A stretch of 64,000 nucleotides of DNA from Paenibacillus andongensis (GTDB lineage: Bacteria > Bacillota > Bacilli > Paenibacillales > NBRC-103111): contig NZ_CP104467.1 in NCBI RefSeq assembly GCF_025369935.1, positions 2,611,001-2,675,000 of the forward strand, in the 5' to 3' direction. This document shows, in pieces, positions 16,694 to 28,500 of this stretch. Made by a program: the position numbers and the translations under genes. Each line of letters starts with the position of its first letter. The stretch's first letter is position 1. The notes under the pieces are model-generated. The model saw only the letters and a list, made by a program, of their open reading frames with translations, searched no databases and was not told the DNA's origin.

Positions 16694-18283
16694 TTAGTAT
16701 CTGTCACCCTTCTCATCGATGTAAATGGAACGAATAAGTGTTCTTTCGAAGGGAACACCCTTCGCTGTTTGTCCCTTTACGACGAATGATACTTGGTAGA
16801 CACCTGGACTGCTTACATCAGATAGATTTGCTTCACTGTCCGAATCGATGGTTGCGAGATTTTTTAACTTTGTTGTTTGTTTTTTGTTGGCGCTGCTGCC
16901 CTCAGAAGTAAAATCAACTTGATATTGGACGTTAAGTTTGTCTTCTTGCAAGGAAGCTTTATCGCGCTCGACCTGAATCTTTGTTTTGTCATCGTTTAGC
17001 TTCAAATGAATGGCTTTGTCCAAATCTGAATCATATCGGACGGTCATCAGATAGCCGCCTGGATTAACGCTGTGTGTCTTAAGTGTCCATTCTCCCTGCT
17101 TGGGATTATTCACGACAGCAATGTGATGCCAAGCGTTTTTGAACACTTGCTCGTCTTGATAAGTTTTGACTTTTACGCTCGTTTGCCCGTTTGTTGGGGA
17201 AATCAGCTCGACGTGATCGGCTTTCTGGTGGGAGATCCAGTCGACGGTTATGCTTTTTACGTCGTTTTCAACAAGAAAGCTTTCGCTGGCAGTTCCATTG
17301 TGCGCTCCGCCACGAACTAGTAAATTGCTTGCTGATCCGTCTGTATTTTCTTGCGCAGCATCAGAAGGTTTATTGCTTGCAACTGTGACGAGGTCGCTAG
17401 GAACGCCAGCTTTTGCTGATACTGCTGTACTTGTGGCCGTTAAAAATGGTTTGAATAAAGAAAACGTAGTGGATCCTTTGCGGATCGTATTATGGTCCCA
17501 ATCACCGATCTTGACCATAGTACCCTTAGGTACATAGGAACTGTCTACAGTAACCACACCGTCGTTATTCCCGAATAGCGACAAGTAGAGTCCACCGGCA
17601 AAATAAGAGCTGCTAGGTGATGAGGCCCAGCCTTTTCCAGCCAATGTGTAGAACTTATTGAAAGAACTATTAGGGTTCGAATCGGTAACAGAGCGGAAGT
17701 AGTTCATGTAGGAGGTTTGCATGGAATAAGTGGCGTCGTTCTTGTAGCCGATGAGGTCGGCTAGCCACCCCGCCCAGCTTGAATAAGCAAGATCGGCTAA
17801 CTCAGAACCGTGATGCGGAGAGCTCAGTGTGATCACATTCGTAACGTAAGGATAAGCATTGTAGTGCACGAGAGCGGCTTGCGTATCTACGCCTCCCTTG
17901 CTGTGAGCGACGATCACAAGTTTCTTGTTGAAGTATTGGGAGATGACTGCAATTTTCTGAGCTAACAGCTGTCCGTTGTCCCACATGTTTTTGGGCGTTC
18001 CGCCCGAATCGTTCAGTTCGATAAAAGCAGTCTGATAGCCGTTATTGTAAGCTGTTTGATACATGTCATTGGTGTCATACCAAGATCCCGCATTGCCGCC
18101 GAGGCCCTGAACGAATAAAATGACAGGCAATTTGGCATTCAAATTGGATGGCGTCGCTCCCGGCGACCATGTGCCTGGGACACGGGACAGGTTAGGGTTA
18201 GAAACGGCAGCAGAGGCGGGCGCGATAACGAAGCTTATGACCAGTATGAATGCTAGAAAGATGGAAGTGGCAAATTTCTTCAT
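16694..18283 (-). CDS. Secreted lipase/esterase with C-terminal beta-sandwich domain
   Basis: The precursor is 529 residues. The signal peptide is residues 1-25 (KK, hydrophobic core, cleavage after ASA). Lipase features are VILFVQGLGGNAGSWYD (oxyanion loop, about 54-70) and the nucleophile elbow AHSKGG (Ser128). Likely triad partners lie in NDGVVTVDSSY and GDWDHNTIRKG. A lid-like Ser/Tyr-rich stretch lies between. The C-terminal half (about 270-529) looks like two immunoglobulin-like beta domains. It probably acts outside the cell on acyl esters. I chose ATG 18283 because GAGAGG precedes it and a signal peptide follows directly; the frame runs 57 bases further upstream without a ribosome binding site. 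It is divergent from the NRPS locus. Confidence 0.88.
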   Translation of the reverse strand: MKKFATSIFLAFILVISFVIAPASAAVSNPNLSRVPGTWSPGATPSNLNAKLPVILFVQGLGGNAGSWYDTNDMYQTAYNNGYQTAFIELNDSGGTPKNMWDNGQLLAQKIAVISQYFNKKLVIVAHSKGGVDTQAALVHYNAYPYVTNVITLSSPHHGSELADLAYSSWAGWLADLIGYKNDATYSMQTSYMNYFRSVTDSNPNSSFNKFYTLAGKGWASSPSSSYFAGGLYLSLFGNNDGVVTVDSSYVPKGTMVKIGDWDHNTIRKGSTTFSLFKPFLTATSTAVSAKAGVPSDLVTVASNKPSDAAQENTDGSASNLLVRGGAHNGTASESFLVENDVKSITVDWISHQKADHVELISPTNGQTSVKVKTYQDEQVFKNAWHHIAVVNNPKQGEWTLKTHSVNPGGYLMTVRYDSDLDKAIHLKLNDDKTKIQVERDKASLQEDKLNVQYQVDFTSEGSSANKKQTTKLKNLATIDSDSEANLSDVSSPGVYQVSFVVKGQTAKGVPFERTLIRSIYIDEKGDRY

Positions 18284-18735
18284 GATTTCATTCCTCTCTT
18301 TTCTTAATACAACTTCAAATGGGCTGGCCAGCCAATTCAATTATCTCATTAATTTCCTAATTTTGTATTTTAATTGTTTATGAAGATGGGAATTTTACGT
18401 GCATTATAATTTATTTTTATAAAGATAATTTTAACCTAAATAACAGAAAAGATTGGTACAAATAGGCTTGAATCTCTTGTTTTTCGGGGTTAAATGCTAG
18501 TTGCATCCCGATATTTTACCATGTTAACTATCCTGTAATTCATAACACGTTCACATAAACTTTAATATTTACCATTATTTTCTTTATAAATATTTCTTAT
18601 TCAGTTAACACTACGCTAATAATTCAGCATTACCTTTAAAGAGGTCAGGTGTACGTTTCTGGACAGGGGGGAAATAGCAATTTTTTAGGTCAGGAGTGTT
18701 CTTTTATCATAAAAACAAGTGGAAGAGGTAGAGAG
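18284..18735. promoter_or_regulatory. AT-rich divergent region between lipase and NRPS locus
   Basis: This 450-bp gap holds no convincing gene. It is strongly AT-rich from about 18340 to 18630, as expected for the divergent promoters of the lipase and NRPS operons and for binding by transition-state regulators. I cannot fix a convincing -35/-10 pair; TTGCAT...TTAACT around 18502-18530 is a weak candidate. Two copies of AGGTCAGG (18642 and 18687, 45 bp apart) lie just ahead of the thioesterase gene. No riboswitch or tRNA-like fold is evident. Confidence 0.5.
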
Positions 18736-19539
18736 ATGACATCCAAACTTCATTCATGGTTCTTAAATGCAAATGTGAATTCCCGTGCCAACCTTCGATT
18801 GTTTTGCTTTCCGTACGCTGGAGGAGGGGCTTCGGTATTTCGTGAATGGTCCCGCTTTTTCCCAAAGGATGTTGAGGTGTGCCCCGTTCAATTACCCGGC
18901 AGAGAGAGCAGGGGACTTGAATCCCCTATGACCTCATTGTCACAAATTGTCCAAGCGATTGTTTTGGAAATGGGGCCGCTGCTTCAAACGCCCTTTGTAT
19001 TTTTCGGTCATAGCATGGGCGCATTGATTGCTTATGAAACAGCTCGCCAAATTAGTAGAAAATATGGGAAACAGCCTGTTCATTTATTTGTTTCAGGACG
19101 TTCTGGCCCTGGGCTTCCTTATACGAAGAAAAAACTTCACCAACTTCCAGATGATGAGTTCAAAATGGCGTTGAAACGAATGAATGGCACGCCGGAGGCG
19201 GTACTCCAGCATGACGAGTTGATGCAGCTGCTGATGCCGAGGCTGAGGGCCGACTTTGAAGTATGTGAGACGTATTCATACATAGATGATCAGCCGCTGC
19301 GTTGTCCGATATCCGCATTCGGCGGGAATGCCGATTATGATGTTAGCGTTGCATCTTTGGCTGCTTGGAATGAACAAACGAGTAGCGAGTTTTTTCTACA
19401 TATGTTTGATGGCGATCATTTTTTTCTGCACAATCAACAAGAAAACATCATGCAGACGGTTTACGATAGCTTTCACAAAGTCCCTGCGAAACCGACCCCA
19501 AAGCAAGTCGTTCACACGGGTAACGTAATTTGGCTATAG
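18736..19539 (+). CDS. Type II thioesterase of the NRPS locus
   Basis: This stand-alone thioesterase (267 residues, about 20 longer at the C terminus than SrfAD/GrsT) removes mis-primed acyl groups from carrier domains. Family marks are LFCFPYAGGGASVFREW (about 22-38), VQLPGRESR (51-59), the nucleophile elbow GHSMG (Ser93), a likely catalytic Asp in FGGNADYDV and the catalytic His in FDGDHFFLH. The frame is open to 18649, but homologues start close to ATG 18736, which follows GAAGAGGTAGAGAG. It precedes the first synthetase by 30 bp and is almost certainly cotranscribed with it, the reverse of the common order in which this gene follows the synthetases. Confidence 0.92.
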   Translation: MTSKLHSWFLNANVNSRANLRLFCFPYAGGGASVFREWSRFFPKDVEVCPVQLPGRESRGLESPMTSLSQIVQAIVLEMGPLLQTPFVFFGHSMGALIAYETARQISRKYGKQPVHLFVSGRSGPGLPYTKKKLHQLPDDEFKMALKRMNGTPEAVLQHDELMQLLMPRLRADFEVCETYSYIDDQPLRCPISAFGGNADYDVSVASLAAWNEQTSSEFFLHMFDGDHFFLHNQQENIMQTVYDSFHKVPAKPTPKQVVHTGNVIWL

Positions 19540-19569
19540 AGAACTATTAAACATGGTGGAGGGAACCAA

Positions 19570-22500
19570 ATGTCGAACCAACCGACTCACCCGTTAACAC
19601 ATGCGCAAAAAAGAATTTGGTATACGGAGAAATTTTATCCGGGGACGAGTATTTCTAATCTTGGCGGTACGTTTAATCTGAAGGACTCGCAATTGAATTA
19701 TGGGCTGTTAAAGCAGGCGATTCACGACTTTGTCAGGCTGCACGATACCATTCGGCTTCGTGTGCTGGATGAGCACAGCAGCGAACCGCGTCAGTATGTT
19801 TCCGAATTCACATCCTTCGAAATTCCATTCTACGACTTCAGCGACCAAGATGATGCCAGCGCGGCGGTACGTCTATGGGGCGAACGAGGAATGATGCAGC
19901 CTTTTCAGCTTCACGATGCCGATTTGTTTGAGTTTGTAATTTTCAAAATTAGCGGCGATGAGGGCCGCGTATATATGAAAATTCATCATCTCGTCTCGGA
20001 CGGGATATCCATGGTGCTTGCCGTTAACGAAATCATCGATATCTATGTAGGCCTTGTGAATGGTGAAGATACCGCTCAAGATGAGCGCCCGTCGTACGTG
20101 GACTACGTTCACAATGAGCCAGACTATGAAGCTTCAGACCGTTACCTGAAAGATCAAAAATTTTGGCATGAGGAATTTCAGACAATCCCTGAATTTACGA
20201 GTTTGAAAACTTATGATCTATACCGTGTCAGTACCGAGGCGGCGAGAGAATCGATCATTATTCCACAAACGCTTCGTAATGACATTGTGGGGTTTTGCAA
20301 AGAACATAACGTCAGTGTTTTTACGTTGTTTGTCGCCATGCTGTACACGTACATTTATCGCGTTACCTCTCATGAGGATATCGTGCTTGGTACCAATTTC
20401 TCCAATCGGACGAACGCGAAAGAAAAAAATATGCTGGGTATGTTCGTCAGCACGACACCTTTTCGAATGCAGGTGGAGCCTGAGCTAGATGCACTGTCGT
20501 TTATCCGCAAAGTCGGCAAAAAGCAGATGAACATTTTCAGAGTTCAAAAGTACCCCTATAACGTATTGGTTAACGAATTGCGGGAAAAGCACAGTGACAT
20601 TAGCAGACTATTCGGTGTTTTCATAGAATACCAGGTGATGGAATGGCAGAAAAAAGAACAAATCGAATACGTTACGGAACCGTTTGGCAATGGACACGAA
20701 GCCAATGATTTCATCATACATATCAAAGATCGTATGGATATTGACCAGCTGCAGCTCGACATCGATTATCGTACAGGCTTATTTACGAGTGAAGAAATCT
20801 CTTCGATGTTAGAGCACATGCTTGTGCTTCTAAAGGATGTATTAGACAATCCGGGCAAACCGTTGTTTGATCTGGAGCTTTGTAATGAGCAGGAAAAAAA
20901 CCAACTGCTGCATGTTTTATCAGGTGTTGAAGCTGATTATCCGATGGATCAAACCATCCATGGGATGTTTGAACAACAGGCGGATCGGGTGCCAGATCGC
21001 ATTGCGGTCGTTTTCGGCAGCGAAAGCCTTACCTACCGTGAGCTGAATGAGCGTGCCAACCGTTTGGCAAGAAGGCTTCGCGATCACGGCGTGAAGCCTG
21101 ATGATCGGGTTGGACTTATGGTGGATCGTTCTGTGGAAATGATCGTAGGCATTATCGCGATACTCAAAGCGGGTGGTGCGTATGTGCCTATGGATCCTGA
21201 TTATCCGGAAGAGCGAATCCAGTTTATGCTTGAGGACAGCGGGGCTCAGGTATTGCTGACTGAAGTGCAGTGGCAGGAAAGAGTATCTTTCAACGGGACC
21301 ATTTTCGTTATCGATGGGGATCTGCTTTCATCTGGCGATAGTTCCAATTTGCCACTCGTGAATCAGCCATCTGATATGGCTTATATCATTTACACCTCCG
21401 GTACGACTGGAAAGCCAAAAGGGGTAATGATCGAACATCGTAACGTGGTCCGGCTGCTGTTTAACGACAAGCTGCAGTTTGACTTTAGCGAGAATGATGT
21501 ATGGACCGCATTCCATTCGTTTAGCTTTGACTTTTCGGTATGGGAGATGTATGGCGCCCTCTTGTATGGGGGCAAATGCGTGGTGATTCCGAGAATTATT
21601 GCGCAAAATCCGAAGGAATTTACTGGGCTGCTTCGAGATGAAAAAGTAACAGTACTGAATCAAACGCCTACCGCATTTTATTCGTTGATCAATGAAGAGC
21701 TGCTGCAGGAAGACAGCTTCTTGGCAATCCGTTATGTCATTTTTGGCGGTGAGGCACTGAACCCGATCATGCTGCAACCATGGCGGCACAAGTATCCCGA
21801 GACGAAGCTGATTAATATGTACGGCATTACGGAAACAACGGTGCACGTTACATTTAAAGAGATTGGCGAACAGGAAATCGAAACGAATATTAGCAACATC
21901 GGAACGCCAATTCCGACGTTAACCTGCTATATTTTTGACCAAAACAGGAAGTTAGTGCCCATAGGTGTTACGGGCGAGATGTATGTCGGTGGAGCGGGCG
22001 TAGCCCGAGGCTATTTGAACCGTGATGAACTGACGCAGGAGCGTTTCATCATGAACCCGTATAAGCCTGGGGAACGGTTGTATAAAACCGGCGATTTGGC
22101 AAAAATGCTCCCTAATGGAGAAATGGCGTATTTGGGCCGGATCGACAATCAGGTGAAAATCCGCGGACACCGCATTGAATTGGGTGAAATCGAAACAAGA
22201 TTGCTTGAGCACCCCATGATTCATGAGGTTATCGTTATCGCACTCGACGATGCGCAAGCGCAAAAATATTTGTGTGCGTATCTGATTAGTGAGGCGGAGC
22301 TGACGGTTTCTGAACTGCGCATGCACTTAGCGCTGGAGCTTCCGGCCTATATGGTACCTTCCCATTACGTACATTTGGATAGAATGCCGATCACAGGGAA
22401 CGGAAAGATTGATCGCAAAGCGCTGCCTAAGCCTGCGGGGCTCGCTATGACTGGTCGTGAATATATGCCGCCAAGCAGCGATATAGAAGAAATGCTTGTT

Positions 22501-25500
22501 TTGATTTGGCAGGACATATTGGAGCAGGAACGAATCGGTGTGCAGGATAACTTTTTTGAGCTGGGCGGCCATTCCTTAAAGGCCATGCAGATCATTTCGC
22601 GCATTCATCAGTCATTTCATGTAGAGCTGCCGCTTCGTGTTTTGTTTGAGACGCCGACAATTACGGCGATTTCTCCCTACATTGACCAAGCTAGCGAAGG
22701 TACATACACCACAATTTTACCAGCGGAACAACAAGAATATTACCCTCTTTCCTCATCTCAGAAGCGACTATATGTGTTGAACCAATTCGAAGGCATGGGG
22801 ACGACCTATAATATGCCTGGCGTTTTTACCGTCGAAGGACCTTTGGATCCAAGACAATTGGAAGCTGCCTTTAACCGATTGGCTGTTCGTCACGACATGC
22901 TTCGCACTTCCTTTCACACCATCGATGGACACCCTGTACAGAAAGTACACAACCACATTCATTTTACCATTCAACATGATAGTCAAGGACCTGATGACTC
23001 TATTGATTTTCTCGTATCCAAGTTTGTCCAGCCATTTCAACTGGATCAAGCCCCGCTAATTCGAATAGGCCTTGCAAAAATCGGTGAAAATCGCCACCTG
23101 TTCATGTTTGATATGCATCACATCATTTCCGACGCATTGTCGATCGAGATTCTCGTTAGCGAATTGGCAGATTTATACCGTGGTTTAGAACCTGCACGAG
23201 CGTCGGTGCCCTATAAAGACTTTGCGGTCTGGCAAAACGAATCTTTCCTGTCAGGCGCAATGAAAAAGAAGGAAGCCTACTGGCTGGAAGCTTTTGCTGG
23301 TGAGATTCCTGTACTGGGGATGCCAGCCGATTTTCCGCGGCCGTCGGTGCAAAGCTTTGAAGGTGACAGCATCCTATTCGGCACGGGCCATCAATTGATG
23401 ATTCGTCTAAACCGTCTTGCCGCTGAAACGGGCACGACGATGTACATGCTGCTGCTAGCGGCGTACAACGTACTTCTCGCTAAATATGCGAATCAAGATG
23501 ATATCGTTGTGGGCACACCGGTGGCAGGTAGGCCACACCCTGATGTAGAGCATACGATCGGAATGTTCGTTAATACGCTTGCTCTCCGCAACAGGCCGAT
23601 TCCAACCTTAAGCTTCCGCAATTTCCTGGAAGATGTGAAGCAAAATGCATTGCACGCTTTTGAACATCAGGATTATCCGTTTGAACTGTTGGTGGAAAAG
23701 CTGGATGTCGCGCGGGATATGAGCAGGAATCCTTTGTTCGATACGATGTTCAGCCTTCAGATGAAAGACCTGATGATGCTGGAGCTGGGCGACTCCTTAA
23801 GTTTCGTGCCCTACATGTTGGATAACCGTATCGCGAAATTCGACCTGTCACTGGAAGCAACGGAGAAGGAACTTGAGCTTGTATTCCAGCTGGAGTTTAG
23901 TACGAAGCTGTTTGCGAAGTCGACGATGGAACGTCTGGCTGGGCATTATATCGAAATTTTGAAGTGTGTTACGGAATGTCCGGATATCACACTAGCAGAT
24001 ATTTCCATGGTAACAGGGGATGAAAAGCGGCAGCTCTTGGAAGGGTTCAATGAGACGGAGCTGGCATATCCATCTGGCAAAACGTTCACAGAGCTTTTTG
24101 AAGAACAAGTGAAGAAAACACCGAATCATGTAGCGGTAGTTTGTGAAGAGGAGCTGCTTACCTACAGGACGCTTAACAGCATGGCGAATCAGCTTGCGCG
24201 GAAGCTCCTTACCAAAGGAATTCAGTCGGAGAGCGTCGTAGGGATTATGGTTGATCGTTCGATTGACATGATCATCGGCGTGCTCGCTGTATGGAAAGCG
24301 GGAGCCACGTATTTGCCGATTGATCCTGAGTACCCGGATGAACGGATTGGGTACATGCTGGCAGACAGCCGTGCGGAGCTATTGTTGTCTCAGCGCGCGA
24401 TCGCACGCCGGGTATCTTTTGAGAAAGAAATTGTTTGTTTTGAGGATAATGGTTTGTACTCCGAGCCTTCTACCAATCTCGGGATCGTTAACAGAGAGGA
24501 TCAACTGGCCTATATTATCTATACTTCGGGTACGACTGGGAAGCCAAAAGGCGTGATGATCGAACACGGCAGCTACACGAATGTTGCATTCGCCTGGAGA
24601 GAGGCATACAAACTGGATTCGTTCCAGGTTAGCCTGCTGCAGATGGCGAGCTTTGCATTCGACGTATTCGCCGGGGACATGGCGCGAGCGCTGCTGAACG
24701 GCGGTAAGATGATCATTTGTCCAAATGATGTAAAGCTGGATCCAGCTTCGCTCTACACGCTAATTAGGAGCTATGAAATCAATATTTTTGAATCGACGCC
24801 GGCGCTGATCGTACCGTTAATGCAATATATATACGATCACGATTTGGACATGAGCCAACTGAATTTGCTTATTTTGGGATCGGACAGCTGCTCATCTGAA
24901 GATTTCACCAATCTGCAAAGCCGATTCGGCCATAGGATGCGGATTGTGAACAGTTACGGCGTGACGGAAGCATGTATTGATTCCAGCTTCTACGAACATA
25001 CCGATGCATCACTGCCGTATTCCGGCAATGTGCCAATCGGAAAGCCGCTGCCGAATATGAAGTTTTATGTGCTTGATCCACAGATGAAGTTGCAGCCGGT
25101 TGGTGTCATTGGCGAGCTGTGTATCGGCGGAATCGGGGTTGCCCGGGGTTATTATAATCAGCCTGAGCTGACCGCTGATAAGTTTGTCGATAATCCTTTT
25201 GAACCTGGTGAACGCATGTATCGAACAGGGGATATGGCCAGATGGATGCCTGACGGTAACATGCAATTCCTCGGCAGGGGCGACCATCAGGTGAAAATTA
25301 GAGGCTACCGCATCGAACTCGGAGAAATCGAAGCGGGTCTGCTGAAGCATGAAAGCATCAAGGAAGCCGTTGTTATCGCAAGAGACGACCAATCGCAGCA
25401 AAAATATTTGTGCGCATATCTCGTTGCGGACGGAACGCTGACGATTCCGGAGCTTCGCGAACACCTGACAGGTCAGCTGCCAGCTTACATGGTCCCGTCC

Positions 25501-28500
25501 CATTTCGTGCAGCTGGATAAAATGCCGCTTACGCCAAACGGTAAACTGGACCGCAAAGCACTGATGGCACTCGAAGGCAGTGTTCATATAGGAACCACAT
25601 TTGTCGCACCGACGAATGTTATGGAAGCGAAGCTTGCTTCTGTATGGCAAGAGGTGCTTGGCGTCGACCAAATCGGCATTCACGACGATTTCTTCCAGCA
25701 CGGGGGTCACTCGCTGAAAGCGATGATGCTCATTTCGCAAATGCACAAAGCGAGCAGTGTGGAAGTACCGCTGCGTACTTTGTTCCAAAATCCGACGATT
25801 GCCGCTGTCTCAGCTTACATAATCGATTCGGATGAGAAGAGCTACTCAGCAATTGCACCTGTGCCAGAGCAGGAGTTCTATCCCGTATCTTCGGCGCAGA
25901 AGAGGATGTACGTCATTCATCAACTGGATGAAACAGGCACAAGCTATAATATGGCGGATGCGATGCTGGTTGAAGGAAATTTGGACCATGAACGGTTAAC
26001 AGAAGCATTCCGGGGATTGATTCTGCGCCACGAAGCGCTTCGCACTTCGCTGCATACGGTGGATGGCGTGCCGGTACAAAAGGTGCATGCTCATGTGTCA
26101 TTCGACGTTGAAGTGATGGAAGCAAATGAGGGTAATGTTTCTGCGCTGGTTCGCGATTTCATCAAGCCGTTCAATTTAAGTCAGGCGCCGCTCTTGCGGG
26201 TTGGTCTTGTACGCTTGGCTGCGGAACGTCATGTGCTGCTGTGTGATATGCATCACATCATCTCGGACGGCATTTCCGTTTCGGTGCTCATGCGTGAATT
26301 TACCGATCTGTACGAGGGGGCAAGTCTGCCTGAACTTCGCAACCAATATAAAGATTTTGCCGTATGGCAGAACGAACGGCTGCAAAGTGAGGATTTGAAG
26401 CGCCAAGAAGCCTATTGGCTCGACGCTTTTTCCAGTGAAATTCCAGTGCTTGATTGGCCGACCGACTATGTAAGACCGCCCGTTCAAAGCTTTGATGGCG
26501 ATCGCGTCACATTTGATACCGGCAAGGAGCTGTTGCAGGAACTGCACAAGCTAGCTGCGGAATCAGGTACGACGCTGTATATGGTGCTGCTAGCAGCCTA
26601 CAACGTGCTCATGGCCAAATATTCCGGTCAAGAGGATATCATCATCGGTTCGCCAATTGCCGGAAGACCGCATGCAGATGTCGAACGCACAATCGGTATG
26701 TTCGTCAACACATTGGCTATTAGAAACTATCCAGAGGCTGGGAAATCGTTCAAACAGTTTTTGGCGGAGGTAAAGGAAACATCGCTGAGGTCCTTTGAAA
26801 ATCAAGATTATCCGTTCGAAGAGTTGGTCGAGAAGCTGAACATTCGACGCGACTTAAGCCGCAATCCGCTGTTCGATGTCTTGTTCGTGCTGCAAAATAC
26901 GGGAGACGAAGCCATTCGAATCAACGATCTGGCATTCTCGCCTTACAGATTAGACCGAAATGTCGCGAAGTTCGACTTGTCGCTCGAAGCTGCTGAAGGG
27001 GAGAATGGGATTGTGTTCCATCTCGAATATGGCACAGCTTTATTTCATCGTGCGACGGCAGAAAGGCTTGCGCAGCATTTTCTGCAAATCCTTCACGCCG
27101 TTTCAGCGAATTCAGATATCCAATTGGCGGATATTGATATGCTAACCGATGCAGAGAAAACGCAGCTGCTGGGCGAATTCAACCAGGCCGGAGCGGCGTT
27201 CCCGCAAGATCAAACGATTCACGGTCTGTTCGAGGAGCAGGTGCAAAGGACGCCGGAACGCATAGCTGCATCATGCGGCGAGGAAAGGCTGACGTACCGT
27301 CAGCTGAATGAACGCGCCAACAGTTTGGCATGCGTACTTCGCAGCCATGGAGTGGGGCCGGATGTTAGGGTCGGCCTGCTCGTCGAGCGCTCGCTCGATA
27401 TGATCGTCGGCATCCTCGCGACGCTCAAAGCCGGCGGCGCTTATGTACCGCTCGATCCGGACTATCCGCAGGAGCGCACGCAATTCATGCTGGAGGACAG
27501 CGGAGTCCGCGTCCTGCTGACGCAGCCGCATTTGGCAGATAAGGTGCCTTATGACGGTGTCATGCTGGATATGAGCGATGTAGAGCTGTACGCCTGGGAT
27601 TATGCAGATTTGGAACCGGTGAATGGGCCGCACGATATGGCCTACATCATCTACACGTCAGGTACGACTGGCAAGCCGAAGGGCGTTATGATCGAGCATC
27701 AGAACGTCGTGCGTTTACTCATTCATGACCAGCTGCAATTCGATTTCAGCGAACGCGACGTGTGGACCGTATTTCATTCCTTCTGCTTTGATTTCTCCGT
27801 CTGGGAAATGTACGGGGCGCTGCTGTACGGCGGCAGGTGTGTGGTGGTTCCGAAGACAACCGCACAAAACCCTAAAGCATTCGCGCAGCTGCTGCGGCAG
27901 GAGCAAGTAACGGTGCTGAATCAAACGCCAACCGCGTTCTACACGCTGATCCAAGAGGAGCTGCAGCAGCCGGGCAAAGGGCTTGCCGTCCGCTGTGTCA
28001 TCTTCGGCGGGGAAGCACTGAACCCGGTCATGCTGAAGCCGTGGAAGAGGAAGTATCCGGATACGCAGCTGATCAATATGTACGGGATTACCGAAACGAC
28101 TGTACATGTTACTTATAAAGAAATTACGGATCGCGAAATCGAAACGAACCTAAGCAACATCGGCCGTCCGATTCCGACACTGACGAGCTACATCTTCGAT
28201 GCGCAGCGCAGGCTGGTGCCGATCGGCGTTGTCGGAGAGCTGTACGTAGGCGGAGACGGCGTCGCCCGCGGTTATTTGAACCGCGAGGAGCTGACGGCTG
28301 AGCGATTCGTCGCGAATCCATACAAGCCGGAAGAACGGTTATATCGAACCGGTGACCTTGCGCGTCTGCTGCCCAGCGGCGAGATGGAATACTACGGACG
28401 GATCGACCATCAGGTGAAGATCCGCGGGCATCGCATCGAGCTCGGCGAGATCGAGACGCAGCTGCTGCGGCACGAGCGGATTAAGGAAGCGACGGTGCTG

